DNA of 56,416 bases, from assembly GCA_029338835.1 (NCBI GenBank), contig JAQYBD010000053.1, positions 1 through 56,416 on the forward strand, given 5' to 3'. The notes under the pieces were generated by a model. The model saw nothing but the letters and a program-made list of their open reading frames with translations, was not told where the DNA came from and made no database searches. This document shows, piece by piece, positions 35,917 through 45,450 of this stretch. The stretch is from Selenomonadaceae bacterium. GTDB taxonomy: Bacteria > Bacillota > Negativicutes > Selenomonadales > Selenomonadaceae. Made by a program: the position numbers and the translations under genes. How positions within the stretch are numbered: position 1 is the stretch's first letter; the number at the start of each line of letters is the position of its first letter.

Positions 35917-36375
35917 TCAGTCCGAACGACGGGCTCCACGGCCTCCGCGCTTGGAATCCGTCTTACGGCGCAAATCCGTCAACCGTTCATCGCTGTCTTT
36001 GAGGAACTTCGAGAGCTTATCCTCAAAGGATGCCGTAGAATTGTTGAAGCGATTTGATTTGCGGAAATCCCGCGGTCCACGGTTCGGGCGCTGTGGGCGG
36101 AAGGAGGAATTTCCCGTACGGGCAGGCATCTCCGGCTTCTTTTCCTGAAGCTGCTTGATGGAGAGCCCGATCTTGCCACGCTCATCCACGCTCAACACCT
36201 TGACCTTGACTTTGTCCCGTTCCGAGAGAAAATCATGGACATCCTTTACATAAACATCCGCTACCTCAGAGATATGGATCAGACCGGTCTTGCCCTCTGG
36301 CAGTTCCACGAACGCACCGAAATTCGTGATGCCCGTGACAACACCTTCTACTACATTGCCGACTTCAATGGACAA
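35917..36375 (-). CDS. S1-domain RNA-binding protein (YabR-like)
   Basis: 152 residues. One N-terminal S1 domain (about 3-75: VGNVVEGVVTGITNFGAFVELPEGKTGLIHISEVA) is followed by a basic, Asn/Arg/Ser-rich tail. It should bind RNA or ribosomes. Bacillus YabR has the same layout and also follows divIC. The start is TTG 36375 with AAGGAGG 10 bases upstream, and a strong promoter lies just before it. Confidence 0.9.
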   Translation of the reverse strand: MSIEVGNVVEGVVTGITNFGAFVELPEGKTGLIHISEVADVYVKDVHDFLSERDKVKVKVLSVDERGKIGLSIKQLQEKKPEMPARTGNSSFRPQRPNRGPRDFRKSNRFNNSTASFEDKLSKFLKDSDERLTDLRRKTDSKRGGRGARRSD

Positions 36376-36418
36376 ATTAATTCTTCCTCCTTAAATCGCG
36401 ATGGAAAATACACGCTTT

Positions 36419-36448
36419 ATTATAACCTTGCGCGCTTGAGAGTGTCAA
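36419..36448 (-). promoter_or_regulatory. promoter of the S1-domain gene and tilS-hpt-ftsH
   Basis: On the minus strand a perfect TTGACA (36448-36443), an 18-base spacer and a perfect TATAAT (36424-36419). Confidence 0.8.
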
Positions 36449-36472
36449 GGAAAGAACGTCTTTTCAAGCCGT

Positions 36473-36826
36473 TCACTTCCCTTCGACAGACCTCCCCGGA
36501 TTGTACGGCAACTCGCCCTTGCGCGTCATGCCCAGCTGCTCTCGCGCAATCTTCTCGATATAATCCAGACGGCCCAGATTTTCTTTCTCCTTGACCAGTT
36601 TGTCATGTTCCTCCTGCGCTGCTGCCAGCCTTGCCTCGGCAGCAGCCTGATCCTCATTGACCTGGCTCAGATAGAACTGCTGTGATATCAGGATGGATGA
36701 AAAATACACGATAATGGCAATCAGCAGGATATTGAACCAGGTAAACCAGCCTTTCTTGCGCCTTTCTCTCAGCCTCATAGCGTCTTCCCCTCTCTTTGCC
36801 GCCAAGCTCCTCTTTATCATAATCAT
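36473..36826 (-). CDS. DivIC/FtsB-like septum formation initiator
   Basis: About 117 residues. A basic cytoplasmic N-terminus (RLRERRKKG) precedes one membrane helix (WFNILLIAIIVYFSSILIS) and an extracytoplasmic coiled coil (EDQAAAEARLAAAQEEHDKL), then the family-typical DYIEKIAREQLGM. It should join the FtsQ/FtsL divisome complex. GGAGG lies 8 bases before ATG 36826, though an internal ATG at 36778 also has a G-rich SD. In Bacillus divIC also precedes yabR. Confidence 0.88.
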   Translation of the reverse strand: MIMIKRSLAAKRGEDAMRLRERRKKGWFTWFNILLIAIIVYFSSILISQQFYLSQVNEDQAAAEARLAAAQEEHDKLVKEKENLGRLDYIEKIAREQLGMTRKGELPYNPGRSVEGK

Positions 36827-36862
36827 ACGGAGAACCTCCGGATAATGCAAGCCCTCCCGCCA

Positions 36863-37990
36863 TCATTCCTGCTGCGGCAGCATATGCATCATATCCGTAA
36901 GGCGCCGCGCAATGGCTGCCGCAGCCATCGGGCGGGCACACTGCCTGGCAGAGACCCCCATCGTATCCAGGCGCGACCCCTGCAGCAGAGACTGAACGGC
37001 TGCTGCCATATTCTCCCCGGGATGGAGCCAGACGGCTGCTCCATGATGTGTCGCATAAATCGCATTTTCCGTCTCCGGCCCGGGAATCGGATCATGGAGC
37101 AGCATGGGCAAGCCAAGGACAAACGCTTCGCTGATGGTCAGCGCGCCTGGTTTCGTGATCAGGAGATCGGCACCACGCATGAGGAAATGTACCTGGTCCG
37201 TATAGCCCCAGACAAGCACCTGATGATGGGAGGCATCGGCGAAATCCTGCACCTTCTCCAGCAGGCGTTCATTGCGCCCCGCTACGACCAGGAGTGTCAA
37301 GCGGCTGGGGATGGCTTCCAGGACCTGAAGATTCTCTTCGATGCCGCCAAGCCCCAGGCCGCCGCCCATCAGCAAGATGGCCGGCTGTCCCTCAGGAATG
37401 GCCAGTGCCCGGCGCACCCCCTGCTTGTCCTTCATGTCTTCCAGGATGCCGGACACGGGGATGCCCACAGCAACCAGCCGGTCTGAAGGGAACCCATGGC
37501 GCATCATGCCTTCGCGCATTTCCTCCGTTGCCATGAAGTAACAATCTACCCCTTCATAGAGCCAGATCTGATGCAGAGAATAATCCGTCATGACGGCAGC
37601 CAGCAGGTAGTCTGCCTGTCCGCACCGCTTGAGCCGGGCAGCGGCGCCTTCCGGGAAAGGATGCGTGCAGAGTACGAGATCTGGCTGGTAACGCCTGGCC
37701 AGATGGCGCATGACCGGGCTCATGACGAGGGCAAACGCTTCCTGCACCAGATGGCCGCCCGAAGCGCCCCCGGAGAGATGGTAGAACACATCGTAAAGAT
37801 TGGGGACAAAGGCCAGCATGATGAGATAACATTTCTTCATGAGCCAATGCAGGCGTGAGGTACGGCGGGCCATGAAGTCAATCGTCGTGATCTCTGCGCC
37901 GGGCTGCAGGCGCCGCAGCTCCGTCTCCACAGCTTCCGCAGCCTTGATATGGCCAGAACCAATCGAAGCTGTCAATATCAGGATATTCAT
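36863..37990 (-). CDS. MGDG synthase/UgtP-like glycosyltransferase
   Basis: 375 residues. The N-terminal MGDG-synthase domain begins ILILTASIGSGHIKAAEAVE and includes LCTHPFPEGAAARL and VMTDYSLHQIW. The C-terminal GT-B half has ILLMGGGLGLGGIEENLQ and the sugar-nucleotide site LITKPGALTISEAFVLGLPML. Relatives transfer sugars to diacylglycerol or related lipids at the membrane; MurG is a more distant alternative. ATG 37990 has GGAAGG 6 bases upstream. Product lipid cannot be predicted. Confidence 0.85.
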   Translation of the reverse strand: MNILILTASIGSGHIKAAEAVETELRRLQPGAEITTIDFMARRTSRLHWLMKKCYLIMLAFVPNLYDVFYHLSGGASGGHLVQEAFALVMSPVMRHLARRYQPDLVLCTHPFPEGAAARLKRCGQADYLLAAVMTDYSLHQIWLYEGVDCYFMATEEMREGMMRHGFPSDRLVAVGIPVSGILEDMKDKQGVRRALAIPEGQPAILLMGGGLGLGGIEENLQVLEAIPSRLTLLVVAGRNERLLEKVQDFADASHHQVLVWGYTDQVHFLMRGADLLITKPGALTISEAFVLGLPMLLHDPIPGPETENAIYATHHGAAVWLHPGENMAAAVQSLLQGSRLDTMGVSARQCARPMAAAAIARRLTDMMHMLPQQE

Positions 37991-38027
37991 GATGCACCTT
38001 CCTTTTCCTGACGCCAAAAGCCAGGAT

Positions 38028-38795
38028 TCAAGCTGTCAGACCGCCATCCACCCCATAAATCGCTCCCGTGATGAAGGATGCCCGAGGCGAAGCCAGAAAG
38101 ACAATGAGCGCAGCCGCTTCGTCCGGCGTACCGATGCGGCCCAGGGGATAGACTGAGGCCATCTCCTCCAGGGCCTGCTGCGGATCACAGGAGTTCTGGA
38201 GCTGCTGCTCCGTCAAAGGAGTCATGATATCACCTGGCGCAATGGCATTGACGCGCACCCGATACGAAGCGAGTTCCAGAGCCATGGCACGCGTGAAGAG
38301 TACGACAGCTCCCTTGCTCGCACAGTAGGCGGCACAGAAATAATTGCCATGGACACCGGCATCGGATGCGACGTTCACGACAGCCCCTCCGGCACTGCGC
38401 AACGGTGCCAGGGCTGCCTGTGTCAGGAAAAACGTTCCCTTGACATTGATGGCTAATATTTCCTCAAGTTCCGCAGCCGTGAGATCATCGAGCGCACCTT
38501 CCCGGTAGATGCCGGCCGAATTGACCAGGACATCAAGACCGCCCCACTGCTCGATGACCTGCCTGACACAAGCAGCAGCATCTTCCGGCCGCGTCACATC
38601 ACCAGCGGCAAAGATCAGATCCGCCGCAGCAAATTCCTGCTTCAAGGCAGCAAGTGCAGCTTCCCCGCGCGCCTGTGAGCGCCCCATGAGGCAGACCCTT
38701 GCTCCTTCCTCCAGGAACAGGCGAGCCGCAGCCAGCCCGATCCCAGACGTGCCGCCTGATATCAGCACGCGTTTCTCATGCAAACCAAGTTCCAA
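38028..38795 (-). CDS. short-chain dehydrogenase/reductase (FabG-like)
   Basis: 255 residues. Rossmann motif LISGGTSGIGLAAARLF at the N-terminus, then VLVNSAGIY and the catalytic YCASKGAV, with a conserved Ser (VVNVASDAG) upstream. Residues after beta-strand 2 (GRSQARGE) favour NADPH. The C-terminus (FITGAIYGVDGGLTA) is classical. It could reduce 3-oxoacyl-ACP or another ketone or alcohol. The start is TTG 38795, which has AAGGAGG 6 bases upstream; the longer frame to 38882 runs into the HU terminator. Confidence 0.9.
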   Translation of the reverse strand: MELGLHEKRVLISGGTSGIGLAAARLFLEEGARVCLMGRSQARGEAALAALKQEFAAADLIFAAGDVTRPEDAAACVRQVIEQWGGLDVLVNSAGIYREGALDDLTAAELEEILAINVKGTFFLTQAALAPLRSAGGAVVNVASDAGVHGNYFCAAYCASKGAVVLFTRAMALELASYRVRVNAIAPGDIMTPLTEQQLQNSCDPQQALEEMASVYPLGRIGTPDEAAALIVFLASPRASFITGAIYGVDGGLTA

Positions 38796-38837
38796 GATTC
38801 TCCTCCTTGCCAACTCGCCAAAACACAGCATGCATAA

Positions 38838-38868
38838 CAAGAAGCCGGGCTCCCGAAGGAACCCGGCC
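38838..38868 (-). terminator. terminator of the HU gene
   Basis: GCCGGGCTCC pairs with GGAACCCGGC (one mismatch) around a CGAA-type loop, followed on the minus strand by TTCTTGTTAT. Confidence 0.75.
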
Positions 38869-38888
38869 TCTCCATGAATCAAGCAATC

Positions 38889-39164
38889 TTATGCATTGAC
38901 TGCATCTTTCAGAGCCTTGCCAGCCTTGAATACCGGATTCTTGGAAGCCGGAATCTCGATCGTCTCATTCGTGCGCGGGTTGCGGCCCGTACGAGCAGCA
39001 CGCTCCTTGACTTCAAACGTACCGAAGCCAATCATCTGTACTTTATCACCTTCAACCAGTGCCTGCTGTACACTCTCGAGCAGTGCGTTCACAGCCTTTT
39101 CAGCATCTTTCTTCGTCAGACCAGCTTTTTCTGCAACGCTAGCTACCAATTCAGTCTTATTCAC
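38889..39164 (-). CDS. HU-family nucleoid DNA-binding protein
   Basis: 91 residues beginning (M)[20 protein letters not shown]; the DNA-binding arm signature is [20 protein letters not shown], and it ends [17 protein letters not shown] dimers bend and compact DNA. The start is GTG 39164 with AAGGAGG 8 bases upstream; the longer frame to 39227 has no conserved residues. The leader contains a stable hairpin. Confidence 0.96.
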   Translation of the reverse strand: MNKTELVASVAEKAGLTKKDAEKAVNALLESVQQALVEGDKVQMIGFGTFEVKERAARTGRNPRTNETIEIPASKNPVFKAGKALKDAVNA

Positions 39165-39201
39165 AATCGTAGCCTCCTTAAAAGTTGTTTTGCTTACGAT
39201 A

Positions 39202-39235
39202 GCAGGTATTCGCGCTACGGAGCGCATATTCCTGC
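39202..39235 (-). promoter_or_regulatory. stable hairpin in the HU mRNA leader
   Basis: GCAGG/CCTGC closes an inner GCGC/GCGC stem with AT pairs between. It ends about 38 bases before the HU start, so it could influence mRNA stability or be an autoregulation site. It lacks a T-run, so it is not a terminator. Confidence 0.5.
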
Positions 39236-39256
39236 CTGCTTATCAAAATTTAACAG

Positions 39257-39282
39257 AAAACCCTTGAAAAATCAAGGGTTTT
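39257..39282 (-). terminator. terminator after the methylase-domain gene
   Basis: AAAACCCTTG pairs with CAAGGGTTTT around a 6-base loop, followed on the minus strand by CTGTTAAATTTT. It lies about 38 bp after the stop of the YabN-like gene. Confidence 0.82.
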
Positions 39283-39319
39283 CGGAAAAATAACCACAGA
39301 AAGGCTCCCGTTCTTCCTC

Positions 39320-39997
39320 TCATTCCTGCAGTGCCGGCACAAAGAGACTGGTCAGATGATCGATGTCATGCTGACGATCGAGTTCATAGAGAGGGATCTT
39401 GCGGATGGATTCATCCGGCAAAGCCAGATCATGGATATACGTCACCTCATATTCATCCGGATAAAGTTCCATGAGCATGAGCTTCGTATCGGAAGCAATG
39501 ATTGGATCATAGATCTGTGTGATGACGAGCGATTGCGCGGGGCATTCACGGAGCGTTTCGACATCTTCCGCATCGAGTATGGTAAGACCATCGATGGGAT
39601 CAATGCCAAGGCGCGTATAAAGAACCTCCACGAAACTCATTCCCGGCAGGATCGCCACCTCCACCTCCGAGGCGGCAGCCAGGCTGCGCAGCAGGACAAC
39701 GGTGCGTTCTGCCACCAAAGGGCTGCCCGGCACTGCATAAATGAGTTCCCCTTCCTCACGCGCACGGCGCAGGAGATCGGCAGCTATCTTGCGATAAAGC
39801 GTCTCAAAATCCGGAGCCTCTTTATAAAAATCATCATACGTGTCAAAGGACAAGCCTTCCTTCTCCAGAGCTTCCACCGTCGGATGGATACGGGTGCGCA
39901 GGACAAGCTGGCGTGCCTCCTTCATCAGGCGCCAGGATTCCAGGGTGATGAGGCCGGGACGTCCCGGACCAAGCCCTACAACGGTTATCTTTGACAT
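39320..39997 (-). CDS. YabN-like tetrapyrrole-methylase-fold domain protein without MazG
   Basis: 225 residues. The N-terminus ITVVGLGPGRPGLITLESW and the segment VPGSPLVAERTVVLL are the SAM-pocket motifs of the tetrapyrrole methylase fold. The overall sequence matches the N-terminal half of YabN, which in Firmicutes continues into a MazG nucleotide pyrophosphohydrolase domain. Here translation stops right after LTSLFVPALQE, where the linker to MazG would begin, and a terminator follows. Function of this half alone is unknown. It overlaps mfd by 13 bp. Confidence 0.82.
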   Translation of the reverse strand: MSKITVVGLGPGRPGLITLESWRLMKEARQLVLRTRIHPTVEALEKEGLSFDTYDDFYKEAPDFETLYRKIAADLLRRAREEGELIYAVPGSPLVAERTVVLLRSLAAASEVEVAILPGMSFVEVLYTRLGIDPIDGLTILDAEDVETLRECPAQSLVITQIYDPIIASDTKLMLMELYPDEYEVTYIHDLALPDESIRKIPLYELDRQHDIDHLTSLFVPALQE

Positions 39998-42900
39998 GCT
40001 GTTGCTTCCTTTCCCTTGTGTCTTTTGGCGGAAACCGCCTTCGTGGCTGCTTCGTCGCCCGCTGCCATCATCAGGACACGCGTGGCGAAATTCGTGATAT
40101 TCTTCCTGTTATGCTCATCGATGACAAAGCGGATACCGTTCTTGTCCGGCAGGCTGCGCATGCGGCGACCGAAGAACTGCGAGAGTTCCAGCATCGCTCT
40201 CGCCGGCAGTTTTTTCCCCGGCAAGAAGTAAATATCGAGTGCCTGCGGCAGCTGCGTGATGGAGCGGATGGACAACGCACGCGCATAATTCTTGATGCGG
40301 GCGACTTCCAAGAGATGCATGACCGGTTTGGTCGGCTCGCCGAAGCGGTCGATGAGTTCATCGAGCAGGATCCGCAATTCCTCATTATGGCGGATAGCCG
40401 CAATGCGTTGGTAAATCTCGATCTTGTGCATGGCATCGCAGATGAAATCGCCATCGATATACGCGTCTGTGTGCAAGTCAATAAGCGGCTCCGGCGGCAC
40501 TTCCTCCACCTTCTTGCCATGACGCAGATTCTCGACAGCTTCCTCGAGCAATTTGCAGTACATCTCAAAACCAACGCTGGCAATGTGGCCATGCTGCTGC
40601 GAACCAAGCAGATTGCCGGCTCCGCGGATTTCCAGGTCGCGCATGGCAATCTTGAAGCCGGCACCGAGTTCCGCAAACTCTTTCATGGCCTGCAGGCGCT
40701 TCTCCGCCGTCTCCGTCAAGATCTTATCCGCCTGGTAGACAAAGTACGCAAAAGCCATATGGTGAGAACGGCCGACACGCCCACGCATCTGATAGAGCTG
40801 CGAAAGGCCGAAACGATCTGCATTGTAAACGATGATGGTATTGGCATTGGCCACATCGAGCCCGTTCTCGACAATGCTCGTGGCAAGCAGGATATCATAA
40901 TCGCCCTCATAGAAATCCATCATGACATGCTCGAGCATTTCTTCCGGCATCTGCCCGTGAGCCGTCTGGATGCGCGCATCCGGCACCAGAGCCTGCAAAT
41001 GGTCGCGCATGCGGTCAATGGTATCGACGCGATTGTAGATGAAATAGATCTGGCCGCCCCGGCGCATCTCACGCTTGATAGCATTGGCAATGACGGCATC
41101 ATCATTCTCCACCACGTACGTCTGCACGGGGAAACGCTCTGCCGGCGGCGTCTCGATGATGCTCATGTCACGGGCTCCCACCAGCGACATATGGAGTGTG
41201 CGCGGGATGGGCGTCGCAGAGAGTGTCAGCACATCGATGCCAGCTGCCAGGCTGCGGATCTTATCCTTCTGCCGCACGCCAAACCGCTGCTCTTCATCAA
41301 CGATCAGCAAGCCGAGATCCTTCCACTGGACCTTTTTCTGGTTGAGTATGGCATGCGTGCCAATGAGGATGTCCACCTGCCCCAGACGCACCTTCTCCAT
41401 GGTTTCCTTCTGCTGTTTTGGTGTGCGGAAGCGGCAAATGACGTCGACGACAGGTGCAAAACCGGAGAAACGCGTCGTGAAAGTCTGATAGTGCTGCTGC
41501 GCTAGGACTGTTGTCGGCACGAGTACAGCCACCTGCTTGCCATCCATAGCCGCCTTGTAGGCTGCGCGTATCGCCACCTCCGTCTTGCCGAATCCGACAT
41601 CGCCGCAGAGCAGGCGATCCATCGGCCGATCCCGCTCCATGTCCGCTTTGATCTCTGCAATGGCACGCAGCTGGTCTTCCGTTTCCTGATACGGGAAAGT
41701 CTCTTCAAACTCCCGCTGACTGCTGTCATCTGGAGAGAACGCAAAGCCTTTCGCATCCTTGCGCTTGGCATAGATCTCAATGAGTTTCTTTGCGATATCC
41801 TCAACCGATTTCTTGGCTCTTGCCTTGGCCTTGACCCACTCTGTACCGCCCATGCGATGCAGCCGCGGCACCTCGCCTTCCGTGCCGATGTACTTCTGCA
41901 GCAGGCCGACCTGATCCGTCGGCACGAAGAGCTTATCGTCACCACCGTATTTGATATGCAGGTAATCCTTGTGGATGCCTCCGACTTCCAGGGTTTCAAC
42001 CCCCAGATACTTGCCGATACCATGATTCTCATGCACGACATAATCGCCCGGTTTGATATCCCGGAAATGCGTGATCCGTTCGCCGGCGGCCTGTGGACTC
42101 CGGACCCTGCGGCGCTTGTGGCGTCCGAAGATATCCTTCTCCGTCACAACGACCAGGCGTGCCGACACGAGTTCAAACCCCGTGAGCAGCGACCCCAGGC
42201 GGATATTCAAGGCATCTTCACGCAGAGGGTCGCCGAGCTTGCCGATGAGCGACGGAATACGCCTGTGCGCAAAGAACTCCCGCAGGCTGTTGGCTTTTTC
42301 CTTGTCACTGACCAGGATCAGCACTCGCTGCTGCTGAGAAAGCCAGCGATTGGCTTCGTTTTCCAGGAGATCCATCTGCCGCTGGAACGGCGTCATCGTC
42401 GTCACGGTGACCCCCAGCGTCGCCTGCGGTTCTGCTCCCGGGATCTGCTGCAGCATCAGCGAAGAATAGACCAGGCGATTGCCGCGCGCAGCGTTCAGCA
42501 GATCCTCCCAGGCAAAGATCTTGCCCTGGATCTCCGGATTCTCTTTGACCATCGTCCGGATTTCATCACGGATACGGGCCGGTTCATCGAAAATGACGGT
42601 TCCCTGACCTTCCAGATAATTGAGGAACAGTTCCGGACGCCCTGCCGCATCGGTCTGCGCCAGGGGCATGATGGTCACATCGGCAATGTTGCGCACAGAA
42701 CGCTTGGTATCAAGGTCAAATTCCCGCATGGAGTCAATCTCATCATCGAAAAACTCGATGCGGATCGGAGCCTGTCCATTGATGGCGAATACATCAACGA
42801 TGCCGCCGCGAACAGAGAACTGCCCGATGCTTTCCACTTCCTCGACATGCTCATAGCCAAGCTGTACCAGGCGCTCCATGAAAGCTTCACGCGGCAGGAT

Positions 42901-43338
42901 TTCCCCCATCTTGAGCGTAAGCGAAAGCCGCTGGAATTCATTGCGGCTCATCTCCTTCTGTACAGCGGCTGCGGCCCTTGCAAGCACGATGACAGGTTCC
43001 CCTCGCACCAGTCGGCCCAGGACTTCCATGCGGCGCGCCGCACGCTCCTGACTCCTGGCTTCTGCCTTGACTTCCATCGTATCGAGTTCCGGCAGTTCAA
43101 CGACCGCTACGCCAGGCAGGAGCAGGGAAAGATCCTCCCGCCAGTCCGAAAGCACCGCTGCATTGTGTACCAGGATGACCGTCATCTGCGGATGATTCGC
43201 ATAACAGGCAGCAAAAGCCGCATGCTTCTGCGAACCGCCCAGCCCATATACAAAGACCTCTGACGGGCCTCCTTCGATAGAATCGCGCAATTCCTGCAGG
43301 ACACGGTCCTGCATCATGGCGGCGAATAATGCGTTCAT
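39985..43338 (-). CDS. mfd: Mfd, transcription-repair coupling factor
   Basis: 1117 residues. The UvrB-homology region is at the N-terminus (SVRGGIVDVFAING), followed by the RNA-polymerase-interacting domain (KPGDYVVHENHGIGKYLG), then the RecG-like translocase: LLCGDVGFGKTEVAIRAA (motif I), LLIVDEEQRFGV (motif II) and YQMRGRVGRSHH (motif VI). It removes stalled RNA polymerase at lesions and recruits UvrA. Its position beside the YabN-like gene matches Bacillus (mfd-spoVT-yabM-yabN) without the sporulation genes. Confidence 0.97.
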   Translation of the reverse strand: MNALFAAMMQDRVLQELRDSIEGGPSEVFVYGLGGSQKHAAFAACYANHPQMTVILVHNAAVLSDWREDLSLLLPGVAVVELPELDTMEVKAEARSQERAARRMEVLGRLVRGEPVIVLARAAAAVQKEMSRNEFQRLSLTLKMGEILPREAFMERLVQLGYEHVEEVESIGQFSVRGGIVDVFAINGQAPIRIEFFDDEIDSMREFDLDTKRSVRNIADVTIMPLAQTDAAGRPELFLNYLEGQGTVIFDEPARIRDEIRTMVKENPEIQGKIFAWEDLLNAARGNRLVYSSLMLQQIPGAEPQATLGVTVTTMTPFQRQMDLLENEANRWLSQQQRVLILVSDKEKANSLREFFAHRRIPSLIGKLGDPLREDALNIRLGSLLTGFELVSARLVVVTEKDIFGRHKRRRVRSPQAAGERITHFRDIKPGDYVVHENHGIGKYLGVETLEVGGIHKDYLHIKYGGDDKLFVPTDQVGLLQKYIGTEGEVPRLHRMGGTEWVKAKARAKKSVEDIAKKLIEIYAKRKDAKGFAFSPDDSSQREFEETFPYQETEDQLRAIAEIKADMERDRPMDRLLCGDVGFGKTEVAIRAAYKAAMDGKQVAVLVPTTVLAQQHYQTFTTRFSGFAPVVDVICRFRTPKQQKETMEKVRLGQVDILIGTHAILNQKKVQWKDLGLLIVDEEQRFGVRQKDKIRSLAAGIDVLTLSATPIPRTLHMSLVGARDMSIIETPPAERFPVQTYVVENDDAVIANAIKREMRRGGQIYFIYNRVDTIDRMRDHLQALVPDARIQTAHGQMPEEMLEHVMMDFYEGDYDILLATSIVENGLDVANANTIIVYNADRFGLSQLYQMRGRVGRSHHMAFAYFVYQADKILTETAEKRLQAMKEFAELGAGFKIAMRDLEIRGAGNLLGSQQHGHIASVGFEMYCKLLEEAVENLRHGKKVEEVPPEPLIDLHTDAYIDGDFICDAMHKIEIYQRIAAIRHNEELRILLDELIDRFGEPTKPVMHLLEVARIKNYARALSIRSITQLPQALDIYFLPGKKLPARAMLELSQFFGRRMRSLPDKNGIRFVIDEHNRKNITNFATRVLMMAAGDEAATKAVSAKRHKGKEATACQR

Positions 43339-43353
43339 ATCTACACCTCACGA

Positions 43354-43378
43354 CAAAAAGACCCGGAAAACCGGGTCT
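43354..43378 (-). terminator. terminator between pyrG and mfd
   Basis: AGACCCGG pairs with CCGGGTCT around AAAA, followed by TTTTTG on the minus strand. It ends the pyrG transcript. Confidence 0.9.
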
Positions 43379-43391
43379 CTCTTTTTGTGAT

Positions 43392-45061
<1,670 letters not shown>

Positions 45062-45062
45062 C

Positions 45063-45398
45063 TTACTCCTGGATGCTTTCGAGCTTCTTTTTGCGGTTGC
45101 TGCTGGCGCGCGCCGCAGCCTTGCTGGAACCGGAACTCGTGGAACGGCTGGCATGAGAACGCTTGATTTCAGGCGGATTCCATTCCGTCAGCCCCCACTG
45201 CCCTTCGCCCTCATAGTGGAAACGGCTGTCCATATTGATGAGTGTGTAAACTTCGGAAATGGCAGCCGAGAGCGACTGGACCGGCTTGCATTTCTTCTCG
45301 ATGACCTCCAGTACGAGATCCTTGTAATACATCGTCTTGCCTGCCTGTGTCAGGATGTAGTAGGCAACATCGACTTCTGAGCTATTGATAAAATCCAT
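45063..45398 (-). CDS. HARE-HTH protein resembling RNA polymerase delta subunit (RpoE), with a basic tail
   Basis: 111 residues. The N-terminal HARE-HTH domain (about 1-72: VAYYILTQAGKTMYYKDLVL and AISEVYTLINMDSRFHYEGE) matches the folded half of Bacillus delta. Genuine delta has a long acidic tail that displaces nucleic acid, whereas here residues 79-111 are rich in Ser, Arg and Lys (for example KAAARASSNRKKK). Location before pyrG supports orthology. The tail suggests nucleic-acid binding instead. ATG 45398 has GGGAG 11 bases upstream. Confidence 0.8.
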   Translation of the reverse strand: MDFINSSEVDVAYYILTQAGKTMYYKDLVLEVIEKKCKPVQSLSAAISEVYTLINMDSRFHYEGEGQWGLTEWNPPEIKRSHASRSTSSGSSKAAARASSNRKKKLESIQE

Positions 45399-45450
45399 TC
45401 TGAATCGTTCTCCCTTCTCGATTGGCACGCAGCTTGATACCTGGTTCCAC

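Noticed and set aside
36654-36941. 95-codon minus-strand frame overlapping the DivIC-like gene
   Set aside because: It overlaps both the glycosyltransferase end and the DivIC-like gene in another frame and has no supporting SD.
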